A stretch of 13,629 nt of DNA from an uncultured Oscillospiraceae bacterium (lineage in GTDB: Bacteria > Bacillota > Clostridia > Oscillospirales > Ruminococcaceae), in assembly GCA_900546885.1 (NCBI GenBank), contig UREN01000049.1:1-13629 (forward strand). The letters run 5' to 3'. This document shows positions 6,475 to 13,438 of the stretch, one piece after another. Within the stretch, counting starts at the first letter, position 1. Each line of letters starts with the position of its first letter. The position numbers and the translations under genes are program-made. The notes under the pieces are model-generated. The model was not told the DNA's origin. It made no database searches and saw only the letters and a program-made list of their open reading frames with translations.

Positions 6475-7656
6475 ATGCTGATTCAACACGCGCGGCTGGT
6501 GGATGCCGGGGGCGAGCGCGAAGGTGATATTCTCATCCGGGACGGGCGCATCGCCGCCGTGGGCGAAGGCCTTGCCGCCGGCGAGGGCGAGCCGGTGCTG
6601 GACGCGGCGGGGCTTGTGGCCATGCCGGCTTTCATCGACCTGCACACCCATTTCCGCACGCCGGGCTTTGAGCACAAGGAAACGGTGGAGACGGGCAGCC
6701 GCGCGGCGGCGCGCGGCGGCTATACGTTTGTGAACTGCATGCCCAATACAAACCCCGTGTGTTCTTGCGGGGCCATTGCGCAAAGCGTGATGGACGAGGC
6801 CAAGCGGGTGGGCCTGTGCGATGTGAACCAGTGCGTGTCTATCACAAAAGATTTTGACGGCAAAACGGTGAGGCATCTGCGCGCGCTGCCCAAAAACCTT
6901 CGCTTTATCAGCGAGGACGGCAAAGGCGTGCGGGAGTCGAAAGTGATGTACGAGGCCATGTGCATCGCGGCCGAAAAGGGCCTCACCGTCATGAGCCATG
7001 CCGAGGATATGGACCTTTCCGCCACCGACTACCGCCTTGCGGAAAACCTGGAGACAGCGCGCAATTTGTACCTTTCTGCCTCCACGGGGGCAAAGCTGCA
7101 CATGTGCCATGTAAGCACAAAAGAGGCGCTGGAGGATATCCTCACCGCCAAGCGCCGCGGCGGAAACGTCACATTTGAAGTGACGCCCCACCATATCTGG
7201 TTCTGCCACAATGAATTCCGTGTGAACCCGCCCATCCGCCAGCAGGCGGACGTGGACGCGCTGATCCGTGCCATGTTGGCAGACGAGGTGGACGCCATTG
7301 CCACAGACCACGCCCCCCACACCCCGCAGGATAAACAGAACGGCGCGCCCGGCTGCGTGGGGCTGGAAACGGCCTTTTCTGTGTGCTACACCAAGCTTTG
7401 CAGGCAGCACGGCATGCCGCTTTCCCGCCTGAGCCGCATGATGTCCCGCACGCCCGCACAAATCATGGGCCTGAACAAGGGGCTGCTGCAGCCGGGCTTT
7501 GATGGCGACGTGGTGCTGGTGGCACCGGATGAGGAGTATACGGTGAACCCGGACGAGTTTGCCGGCAAAAGCCACAACACGCCGTATGCGGGCCTGCGCC
7601 TGGCCGGAAGGGTGAGGGCGACCGTGAAGCAGGGTGTTCTTACATATCAGATGTGA
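6475..7656 (+). CDS. pyrC: Dihydroorotase, class I
   Basis: Zinc enzyme that closes carbamoyl-aspartate to dihydroorotate, step 3 of UMP synthesis, cytoplasmic; 393 residues. An amidohydrolase: a short beta-sandwich N-terminus (ILIRDGRIAAVG at 19-30), then the barrel with DLHTHFRTPG (metal His57 and His59, substrate Arg61), MPNTNP (Asn91), SEDGKG (Asp148, the class I bridging position), MSHAED (His175), CHVST (His212), VTPHHI (237-241) and ATDHAPH (Asp278). ATG 6475 has GAAGGGAGAG just upstream; the open frame from 6379 overlaps the small membrane gene and lacks such a site. All metal ligands are present, so it is probably active and not a pseudo-dihydroorotase paired with PyrB. Confidence 0.96.
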   Translation: MLIQHARLVDAGGEREGDILIRDGRIAAVGEGLAAGEGEPVLDAAGLVAMPAFIDLHTHFRTPGFEHKETVETGSRAAARGGYTFVNCMPNTNPVCSCGAIAQSVMDEAKRVGLCDVNQCVSITKDFDGKTVRHLRALPKNLRFISEDGKGVRESKVMYEAMCIAAEKGLTVMSHAEDMDLSATDYRLAENLETARNLYLSASTGAKLHMCHVSTKEALEDILTAKRRGGNVTFEVTPHHIWFCHNEFRVNPPIRQQADVDALIRAMLADEVDAIATDHAPHTPQDKQNGAPGCVGLETAFSVCYTKLCRQHGMPLSRLSRMMSRTPAQIMGLNKGLLQPGFDGDVVLVAPDEEYTVNPDEFAGKSHNTPYAGLRLAGRVRATVKQGVLTYQM

Positions 7657-7694
7657 ATGCGACCATGGAACCATGGAAAGAGAAAGGGAGAATG

Positions 7695-8567
7695 ATGGAA
7701 ATGCTGCAAGTAGACCGTTTGTATGAGGCAGTGGCCCAGCGCGGCCCTGTGTGCGTGGGGCTGGACACCGACCCCTCTTATTTGCCCGAGGGCTTTGCAC
7801 AGCCGGGGCGCACCGCGGGGGAAAACGTGTTTTTCTTCAACCGCGAGATAATTGAGGCCACCAAGGAGGCCGCCGCATGCTTTAAGGTGCAGATTGCCTA
7901 TTACGAAGCCCTGGGGCTGGACGGCCTGCGCGCTTACAAAGACACGGTGGAATACCTGCGTGCGCAGGGCCTGCCGGTGATTGCCGATGTGAAGCGCGGC
8001 GACATTGCCAAAACGGCCGAAATGTATGCCCGTGCACACTTTACAGGCGAACTGGAAGTGGATTGGATGACGCTGGCGCCCTATATGGGGCTGGATTCCA
8101 TTGAGCCGTATGCGCAATATATGCGGGAAAACGGCAAGGGCGTGTTTGTTCTGTGCCGCACCTCAAACCCCGGCGCGAAAGATTTTGAATACGAGCTGCT
8201 GGCCGATGGGCGCCATGTGTACGATATGGTGGGCGATAAGCTGAACGCCATGGGCAAGGCATTTTTGGGCGAAAGCGGCTACTCCTCGCTGGGGCTTGTC
8301 ATTGGCGGCACCCACATCGAAGAGGCCAGGCAAATTCGCGCGCGTTACCGCGATTCGTTCTTCCTCATTCCGGGCTATGGCGCGCAGGGCGGCACCGCAC
8401 AGGACATTGCCCAGTATCTCAGCGCCGGCAACGGCGGCGTGGTGAACTCCAGCCGCGGCGTGCTGCTGGCATACAAAAAGCAGCCGGGCGTGCCGTTTGC
8501 CGAGGCGGCGTACAACGAATGTGTCAAAATGAAGGAGGCCATTGCCCATGCCTGCGCAGAGCTTTGA
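7695..8567 (+). CDS. pyrF: Orotidine 5'-phosphate decarboxylase, long type
   Basis: Last step of UMP synthesis: decarboxylation of OMP. With this start it has 290 residues, the longer bacterial type rather than the roughly 240-residue B. subtilis type. Motifs are VCVGLDTDP (19-27), FKVQIAYYEALG (63-74) with catalytic Lys64, ADVKRGDI (97-104) with the Asp-Lys-x-x-Asp charge network, CRTSNPGA (154-161), PGYGAQGG (226-233) and NSSRG (251-255). The start is uncertain: ATG 7692, 7695 and 7701 are all in frame after AAAGGGAG (7683-7690), and 7695 or 7701 has the better spacing. A GTG at 7653 overlapping the pyrC stop has no ribosome site. Its end overlaps pyrK by 20 bases. Confidence 0.95.
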   Translation: MEMLQVDRLYEAVAQRGPVCVGLDTDPSYLPEGFAQPGRTAGENVFFFNREIIEATKEAAACFKVQIAYYEALGLDGLRAYKDTVEYLRAQGLPVIADVKRGDIAKTAEMYARAHFTGELEVDWMTLAPYMGLDSIEPYAQYMRENGKGVFVLCRTSNPGAKDFEYELLADGRHVYDMVGDKLNAMGKAFLGESGYSSLGLVIGGTHIEEARQIRARYRDSFFLIPGYGAQGGTAQDIAQYLSAGNGGVVNSSRGVLLAYKKQPGVPFAEAAYNECVKMKEAIAHACAEL

Positions 8568-9306
8568 GGCCAGTGTCCTGGTGGCAAGCCAGCAGGCGGC
8601 AGATATCTTTCTTCTCACCGTCTATCTTCCGCCGCAGTACGATAAACCCAAAGCGGGCCAGTTCTATATGCTGCGCGCCTGGGCGGCAGACGAGCCGCCG
8701 CTGCTCTCGCGCCCTATCAGCGTGCATCACTACGAAGAGGGCACGCGCGCACTGAGCTTCCTGTTTCAGGTAAAGGGGCCGGGCACGCGCAAGCTGGCGG
8801 CGCTGCGGCAGGGCGACACGCTGCAGCTTACCGGCCCTGCGGGCAACGGCTTTGCGCTGGAGGGCGAAAAAGTTGCCCTTGTGGGCGGCGGCATTGGCAC
8901 GGCGCCGCTGTTTTACCTGGCCGAACAGCTTACGGCACAGGGGGCGAAGGTAGAGTGCCTGCTGGGCTTTCGTGAGGAGCCCTACCGCCTTGCCCATTTC
9001 GCGCGCGGCGGGCGCAGTGTGCGCATTGCCACAGACACCGGCAGTTACGGCCATCACGGCTTTGTGACAGAGCTGCTGCAGCCGCAGGATTACGATGTGG
9101 TGTATATTTGCGGGCCAGAGCCCATGATGCGCGCCACAGTGAAAAAGTGCCTTGCCGCCGGAACAAAATGCTATGTGAGCATGGAGCGCAAAATGGCCTG
9201 CGGCCTTGGCGCGTGCCTGGGCTGCACCTGCAAAACAGAAAAGGGCGAGCTTGTGTGCATCTGCAAAGAGGGCCCTGTGTTCGAAGGGGGTGTGTTCTTT
9301 GGCTGA
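8548..9306 (+). CDS. pyrK: Dihydroorotate dehydrogenase B, electron transfer subunit
   Basis: Carries electrons from the PyrD FMN to NAD+ through a [2Fe-2S] cluster and FAD; 252 residues, the usual size. The ferredoxin-reductase-like N-terminal part has the FAD motif LLSRPISVH (52-60). The nucleotide-binding part has LVGGGIGTAPLFYLA (111-125) and CGPEPMM (188-194). The C-terminal cluster loop has CGLGACLGCTC with Cys208, Cys213, Cys216 and then Cys229 in CKEGPVF; extra Cys218 and Cys227 are probably not ligands. ATG 8548 has AAGGAGG ending 9 bases upstream, inside the end of pyrF. It overlaps pyrD by 8 bases, which fits equal production of the two subunits of a heterotetramer. Confidence 0.96.
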   Translation: MPAQSFEASVLVASQQAADIFLLTVYLPPQYDKPKAGQFYMLRAWAADEPPLLSRPISVHHYEEGTRALSFLFQVKGPGTRKLAALRQGDTLQLTGPAGNGFALEGEKVALVGGGIGTAPLFYLAEQLTAQGAKVECLLGFREEPYRLAHFARGGRSVRIATDTGSYGHHGFVTELLQPQDYDVVYICGPEPMMRATVKKCLAAGTKCYVSMERKMACGLGACLGCTCKTEKGELVCICKEGPVFEGGVFFG

Positions 9307-10204
9307 CCTGCGTGTGACGCTTTGCGGCGTGCCGCTGCAAAGCCCGGTGATTGCCGCCTCGGGCACTTTCGGGTTTGGGCAGGAATTTTCGCGCATTGTG
9401 GATATGCGCTGGCTGGGCGCTATCTCCGGCAAGGGCCTCACGCTGGAGGGCAAGGCCGGCAACGAGGGCGAACGGCTGTACGAGACGCCCGCGGGCCTCA
9501 TCAATTCCATTGGCCTGCAGAACCCCGGTGTGCGCCATTTCATCCAGCACGAGCTGCCCGCCATGAAGCGCCTTGGCCCCGCGGCCATGGCAAACCTGGG
9601 CGGCAGCACCATTGAGACATACGAGGAGGGCGCGCGCCTGCTGGACGGCACGGATGTGGATTTACTGGAACTGAACATTTCCTGCCCGAACGTGAAGGCC
9701 GGGGGCATTGCCTACGGCATCAAGGCGGAAAGCGCCCGCGAGGTGGTGGCGCGCGTGCGCGCATGCACCCAAAAACCCCTGGTGGTAAAGCTGAGCCCCA
9801 ACGCGGAAAACATCACCGAGATGGCACTGGCCTGTGAAGAGGCCGGGGCAGACGGCCTCAGCCTTGTGAACACCTTCCAGGCCATGGCCATCGACCTCGC
9901 CTCGCGCCGCCCGGTGTTCCAAAATGTGTTTGCAGGCCTCTCTGGCCCGGCTATCCGCCCCATTGCCCTGCGCATGGTGTATCAGGTGTGCAAGGCGGTG
10001 CACGTGCCGGTGGTGGGCCTTGGCGGCATTGCCACGGCCGAAGACGCGCTGGCATTCATCATGGCGGGCGCCACCGCTGTTCAGGTGGGCACAGCCAGTT
10101 TTGCAAACCCGCGCGCCTGCGAGGATGTGGCCCGCGGCATGGCCGCCTGGATGGACGAAAACGGCGTGGAAACGCTGGACGAGATACGCGGCGCGGCGCT
10201 GTAA
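9299..10204 (+). CDS. pyrD: Dihydroorotate dehydrogenase B, catalytic subunit (class 1B)
   Basis: FMN enzyme that oxidises dihydroorotate to orotate, working with PyrK and NAD+. Features are an N-terminal LQSPVIAASGTFGFGQEF block (13-30), ISGKGLTLE (42-50), NLGGST (99-104), the catalytic loop LNISCPNV with base Cys129 (Cys marks class 1; class 2 has Ser), LVVKLSPN with Lys164, and the FMN-phosphate loops VVGLGGIAT (238-246) and VQVGTA (261-266). No ATG lies near the homologous start. TTG 9299 is preferred: AAGGGGG (9284-9290) lies 8 bases upstream, it overlaps the pyrK stop, and it gives 301 residues, near the family norm of about 310. GTG 9290 is the alternative. Cytoplasmic. Confidence 0.95.
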   Translation: MADLRVTLCGVPLQSPVIAASGTFGFGQEFSRIVDMRWLGAISGKGLTLEGKAGNEGERLYETPAGLINSIGLQNPGVRHFIQHELPAMKRLGPAAMANLGGSTIETYEEGARLLDGTDVDLLELNISCPNVKAGGIAYGIKAESAREVVARVRACTQKPLVVKLSPNAENITEMALACEEAGADGLSLVNTFQAMAIDLASRRPVFQNVFAGLSGPAIRPIALRMVYQVCKAVHVPVVGLGGIATAEDALAFIMAGATAVQVGTASFANPRACEDVARGMAAWMDENGVETLDEIRGAAL

Positions 10205-10236
10205 AGTGCCTGCCGGAACAGAAAGGAAGAAAAACG

Positions 10237-10812
10237 ATGAACGACAAGCTGGATATTTTGAAAGAGACGGGCGCTTTTCTGGAAGGGCATTTTCTGCTTT
10301 CTTCCGGGCGCCATTCCAACGCCTACTGCCAAATGGCAAAGCTGCAACAGTACCCGGATAAGGCCGCCCAGGTGCTGGCCCCGGTGGCGGAAAAGCTGAA
10401 AGAGATGAACATTGATGTAGTGGTGGGCCCGGCCATGGGCGGCATTGTGTATGCATACGAAATTGGCCGCCAAATCGGCCGCCGCGCCATTTTTACCGAG
10501 CGCGTGGACAATGTAATGACGCTGCGCCGCGGCTTTGAAATTCAGGCGGGCGAGCGCTGCATCATTATGGAGGACGTTGTCACCACCGGAAAATCTAGCC
10601 TGGAGACGGCGAAGATTATTGAGGAACATGGTGGCGTTGTGGTGGGCATTGCCTGCGTGGTGGACCGCTCGAAGGGCACCAGCCCCCTGCCTGTGGTGGC
10701 CAGCGCCCTTCAGCTGGACCTGCCCAACTGGGCCCCGGAAGAATGCCCTGTGTGTGCCGAGGGCAAGCTGCCCCTGGTGAAGCCGGGCAGCCGCAAAATG
10801 GCCTTGAAGTAA
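10237..10812 (+). CDS. pyrE: Orotate phosphoribosyltransferase
   Basis: Joins orotate and PRPP to give OMP, just before the PyrF step; 191 residues. The type I phosphoribosyltransferase PRPP loop is clear at CIIMEDVVTTGKS (108-120). Other family blocks are SSGRHSNAY (22-30) for orotate binding, VVGPAMGGI (62-70) and TERVDNVMTLRRGF (87-100). The C-terminal CPVCAEGKLPLVKPGSR tail is typical of the form found in many Firmicutes; its paired cysteines are notable but the family norm is not checked. ATG 10237 has AAGGAAG upstream, 32 bases after the pyrD stop. Fifth and last enzyme gene of the operon. Confidence 0.95.
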   Translation: MNDKLDILKETGAFLEGHFLLSSGRHSNAYCQMAKLQQYPDKAAQVLAPVAEKLKEMNIDVVVGPAMGGIVYAYEIGRQIGRRAIFTERVDNVMTLRRGFEIQAGERCIIMEDVVTTGKSSLETAKIIEEHGGVVVGIACVVDRSKGTSPLPVVASALQLDLPNWAPEECPVCAEGKLPLVKPGSRKMALK

Positions 10813-10840
10813 TGCCGCAGGCAGAAAGGGGGCGCCTTGC

Positions 10841-11119
10841 ATGACGAAAAGCCAGCTTGTGGCGGCTGTGGCCGCCCGCACGGGCCTGCCGGAAAGCGAG
10901 GCCGCCCGCGTGATGGAGACGGCGGAAGAGCTTATTTTGGAGGCGCTGCGCCGGGGTGAAAAAGTGACCATTGCAGGCTTTGGGCGCTTTGAAATGCGCC
11001 CACGCAGCGAAAAAGCCTATGTGAACCCCCGAACAGGCCAGCACACCAGGCTGGCCCCTGCCATGGCGCCGGGTTTCCGGCCCAGCGGCGCCATGAAGCG
11101 CAGGCTTGGCCTGAAGTGA
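10841..11119 (+). CDS. HU-family DNA-binding protein
   Basis: Small histone-like protein that bends DNA as a dimer; 92 residues, the normal HU/IHF size. An alpha-helical N-terminal half (MTKSQLVAAVAARTGLPESE) is followed by GFGRF (46-50), then the beta-arm with NPRTGQ (62-67), where Pro63 is the residue that wedges into DNA, and a final helix AMKRRL. It lies 28 bases after pyrE with AAAGGGGG upstream and no promoter visible between, so it is probably co-transcribed with the pyr genes and ends at their terminator. The arm (VNPRTGQHTRLAPAMAP) differs from the common EEIxIPA pattern, so it may be a divergent paralogue rather than the main chromosomal HU. Confidence 0.93.
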   Translation: MTKSQLVAAVAARTGLPESEAARVMETAEELILEALRRGEKVTIAGFGRFEMRPRSEKAYVNPRTGQHTRLAPAMAPGFRPSGAMKRRLGLK

Positions 11120-11124
11120 ACCCC

Positions 11125-11169
11125 ACCGCCCGGTTCCGGCGAAAGCCGTGCCCCGGGCGGTTTCTTTTT
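11125..11169 (+). terminator. Terminator of the pyr/HU operon
   Basis: ACCGCCCGG (11125-11133) pairs perfectly with CCGGGCGGT (11153-11161). Within it, CGGC-GAAA-GCCG forms a second stem capped by a GNRA tetraloop. TTCTTTTT follows. Strong intrinsic terminator. Confidence 0.85.
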
Positions 11170-11180
11170 GGCAGCGGATG

Positions 11181-11189
11181 TGGTATGAT
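11181..11189 (+). promoter_or_regulatory. Extended -10 promoter of helicase-ucpA unit
   Basis: TGG followed by TATGAT forms an extended -10 element 42 bases before the helicase start. No good -35 is seen: the expected place is occupied by the T run of the preceding terminator. Transcription would start near 11196. Confidence 0.6.
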
Positions 11190-11230
11190 AAAAGGCGCTG
11201 AAAGAGAGTTCTGTGCAAGGGGAGAAACCA

Positions 11231-12370
11231 ATGAAATATACAGAGTTGAACGTGCCGGCCGAGATACACAAAGCGGTGGAGCGCATGGGCTTTACCGAGC
11301 TGACCGAGGTGCAGGAAAAGGCCATCCCGCCTATGCTGGCGGGCCGCGATGTCATTGCAAAAGCACCCACCGGCACCGGCAAGACGTGTGCCTTTGGCAT
11401 TCCGCTTATTTTGGGCGTACAGCAGGAGAAGCATTATCCGCAGGCTGTGGTGATGGCCCCCACGCGCGAGCTTGCCCAGCAAATTACGGAAGACCTGCGC
11501 GATTTGGCCCACTTTTACCCGGATATCCGCATTGTGTGCGTCTATGGCGGCGCCAACATGGCAAAACAGGTGGAACAGTTGAAAAAGGGCCCGCAGATTG
11601 TGGTGGCGACGCCCGGCCGCCTGCAAGACCATATGAACCGGCGGAGTATTGACATCTCGCATGTGAAAGACATTGTGCTGGACGAGGCAGACGAGATGTT
11701 GAACATGGGCTTTTACAAAGATGTGCGCAAAATTCTGGATTCCATCAAATCCAAACAGCGCCTTGCCATGTTCAGCGCCACCATCAGCCGCGAGGTGATG
11801 GACATTGGCTGGCTGTACCAGCGCGACGCAGAAGAGATCACCGTGCAGCCTGTGCTGGAAAGCGCACCCAAAATAGACCAGTACATGATGCTCACCACAG
11901 GGCGCAACAAATTGGCAGACCTGACCGAGCTCATCATCAAAGAGGGCTATTCCCGCGTGATGGTGTTTTGCAACACAAAATACACCACCGCCATGTTGTC
12001 GAACCAGCTGGCGCGGCTGAACTTTGATGTGGACTGCCTGCACGGAGACCTCTCGCAGGCCGAGCGGAACAAAATTATGGCCCGCTTCAAAGCGGGCGAG
12101 CTGGCCGTGCTGGTGGCCACAGACGTGGCGGCGCGCGGCATTGACGTGACGGATGTGGACGCCGTGTTCAACTACGATGTGCCGCCCTCGAACGAATATT
12201 ACACCCACCGCATCGGCCGCACGGGCCGCGCCAAAAAAGAGGGCAAGGCCTATATCCTTTATATGAAAGAAGAACGCAACCGCGTGCGCGACATGCTGCG
12301 CTATACGCGCAACACGGCCAAGCCCATTGCCTTTAACGAAAACGGCGAGCTGGTGGACGCGGAATTCTGA
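11231..12370 (+). CDS. DEAD-box ATP-dependent RNA helicase
   Basis: Unwinds RNA duplexes using ATP; the DeaD/CshA/RhlE group acts in ribosome assembly, mRNA decay and cold growth. 379 residues, essentially the bare two-domain helicase core with no long basic or RNA-binding C-terminal tail, so shorter than most DeaD or CshA proteins. Motifs in order: Q motif (Phe21, Gln28), I APTGTGKT (45-52), Ia PTRELA (77-82), Ib TPGR (127-130), II DEAD (141-144), III SAT (172-174), IV VFCNT, V ATDVAARGID (256-265) and VI HRIGRTGR (286-293). ATG 11231 has AAGGGGAG 6 bases upstream; GTG 11213 is less likely. It is followed 27 bases later by ucpA with no terminator between. Confidence 0.95.
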   Translation: MKYTELNVPAEIHKAVERMGFTELTEVQEKAIPPMLAGRDVIAKAPTGTGKTCAFGIPLILGVQQEKHYPQAVVMAPTRELAQQITEDLRDLAHFYPDIRIVCVYGGANMAKQVEQLKKGPQIVVATPGRLQDHMNRRSIDISHVKDIVLDEADEMLNMGFYKDVRKILDSIKSKQRLAMFSATISREVMDIGWLYQRDAEEITVQPVLESAPKIDQYMMLTTGRNKLADLTELIIKEGYSRVMVFCNTKYTTAMLSNQLARLNFDVDCLHGDLSQAERNKIMARFKAGELAVLVATDVAARGIDVTDVDAVFNYDVPPSNEYYTHRIGRTGRAKKEGKAYILYMKEERNRVRDMLRYTRNTAKPIAFNENGELVDAEF

Positions 12371-12397
12371 CGCAGACAGAAAGGAAAAAACAACACC

Positions 12398-13186
12398 ATG
12401 GGAAAACTGACGGGAAAAACGGCGCTTATTACAGGCGCCTCTAAGGGCATTGGCGAGGGCATTGCCCGCACCTTTGCAAAGCACGGGGCAAACCTGGTGC
12501 TGGCCGCGCGCGGCAGCGAAACGCAGGCGCTTGCGCAAAGCCTGTGCGAAAACGGCACAAAGGCCATTGCCGTAACGATGGACGTGTCGGATATGGCCAG
12601 CGTGCAGGCCGGCTATGAGGCGGCCGTGCAGGCGTTTGGCGGGGTGGATATCCTTGTGTCCAATGCGGGCATCTGCCGCCTGGGCGATTTTCTTACCCAA
12701 AGCGACGCAGACCGCGACGCCCACCTGGACATCAACGTGAAGGGCGCCTGGAACACCTGCAAAGCCGTGCTGCCCGGCATGGTGGCGCGCAAATGGGGCA
12801 GGGTGGTCATCATGTCCAGCGTCACGGGCGATATGGTGGCAGACCCCGGCGAGGCCGCCTATGCCATGAGCAAGGCCGCGCTGGTGGGCCTTACCAAGGC
12901 ACTGGCGCGCGAATTTGCACCCTATGTGAATATAAACGCCATCTGCCCGGGCTATGTGCTTACGCCTATGGTGCAGGGCATGGCGCGGCAGTCCTGCCCG
13001 GAAAACCCGCAGAGCGTGGTGGACGGCATTGCGGCCGCCATCCCTCTGGGCCGTCTGGCAGACCCCATGGAGGTGGGCGAGCTTGCGGCTTTCCTTGCCA
13101 GCGACGAGGCAAGCTACCTCACGGGCGCCCAGTTTGTGATTGACGGCGGCTCTACCCTGCCAGAGACAAGCACCATGGGCGTATGA
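12398..13186 (+). CDS. ucpA: Short-chain dehydrogenase/reductase, UcpA-like
   Basis: NAD(P)-dependent oxidoreductase of the classical SDR family, 262 residues. Cofactor loop TGASKGIG (12-19), NAG (89-91), Asn113, catalytic Ser141-Tyr155-Lys159 (YAMSK) and AICPGYVLTPM (171-181) are all present. Several stretches recall E. coli UcpA closely: the start MGKLTGKTALITGA, SSVTGDMVADPGE, LADPMEVGELAAFLASDE and the end IDGGSTLPET. The natural substrate of UcpA is unsettled; in E. coli it has been linked to furfural tolerance. AAGGA lies 12 bases before ATG 12398, somewhat distant. It is probably co-transcribed with the helicase. No clear terminator follows at once; a symmetrical hairpin at 13371 may serve. 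Confidence 0.88.
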   Translation: MGKLTGKTALITGASKGIGEGIARTFAKHGANLVLAARGSETQALAQSLCENGTKAIAVTMDVSDMASVQAGYEAAVQAFGGVDILVSNAGICRLGDFLTQSDADRDAHLDINVKGAWNTCKAVLPGMVARKWGRVVIMSSVTGDMVADPGEAAYAMSKAALVGLTKALAREFAPYVNINAICPGYVLTPMVQGMARQSCPENPQSVVDGIAAAIPLGRLADPMEVGELAAFLASDEASYLTGAQFVIDGGSTLPETSTMGV

Positions 13187-13346
13187 GCCAAAAACAGAAT
13201 GCATGCAAAGCCGAATAAAATTCCGGCAGGCACGCACGGAAAAGGCCGGGGCCGGCAAAGTAAACTGCCCGAGCTTAGGCGCGTTGGCGTAAGAAAACAT
13301 TGCCTCTGAAACAGAAATTCGGGCGCATAGCATCGTCAAGGACATT
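13187..13346. other. Intergenic stretch with a possible folded element
   Basis: No convincing gene on either strand. GCCCGA (13267-13272) pairs with TCGGGC (13319-13324) and encloses AGGC/GCCT (13277-13280 with 13302-13305) and CTG-AAA-CAG (13306-13314), which could form a small branched structure. It is not a tRNA: no T-loop sequence is present. Function unknown. Confidence 0.35.
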
Positions 13347-13416
13347 TGCAGGCCAGAAGCACGGCCTGCATTTTCCCGCATAAGCGGGAAAAGCCATGCC
13401 GTGTGCTGCCGCACAC
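13347..13416. repeat. Cluster of three perfect hairpins
   Basis: Three inverted repeats follow one another: TGCAGGCC/GGCCTGCA (13347-13354 with 13363-13370), TTTTCCCGC-ATAA-GCGGGAAAA (13371-13392), and GTGTGC-TGCC-GCACAC (13401-13416). The middle one has a T arm and an A arm and could terminate transcription weakly in both directions, perhaps ending the helicase-ucpA transcript. Together they form a prelude to the 61-bp array, which is also built from consecutive short hairpins. Confidence 0.65.
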
Positions 13417-13438
13417 CTTGACAACCACAAAGGGTTCT

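Noticed and set aside
5704..7800. A 698-residue open frame on the minus strand opposite ptsI and pyrC
   Set aside because: It runs through terminators and the pyr promoter and is antisense to genes with intact catalytic motifs; composition is arginine/alanine/proline-rich as in shadow frames.
13261..13330. tRNA gene after ucpA
   Set aside because: An acceptor-like stem exists, but there is no T-loop or D-loop consensus and the internal stems do not fit a cloverleaf.
10616..13414. A 932-residue open frame on the minus strand across helicase and ucpA
   Set aside because: It is antisense to two genes with complete family motifs, has no ribosome site or recognisable domain, and long antisense frames are expected in GC-rich DNA.
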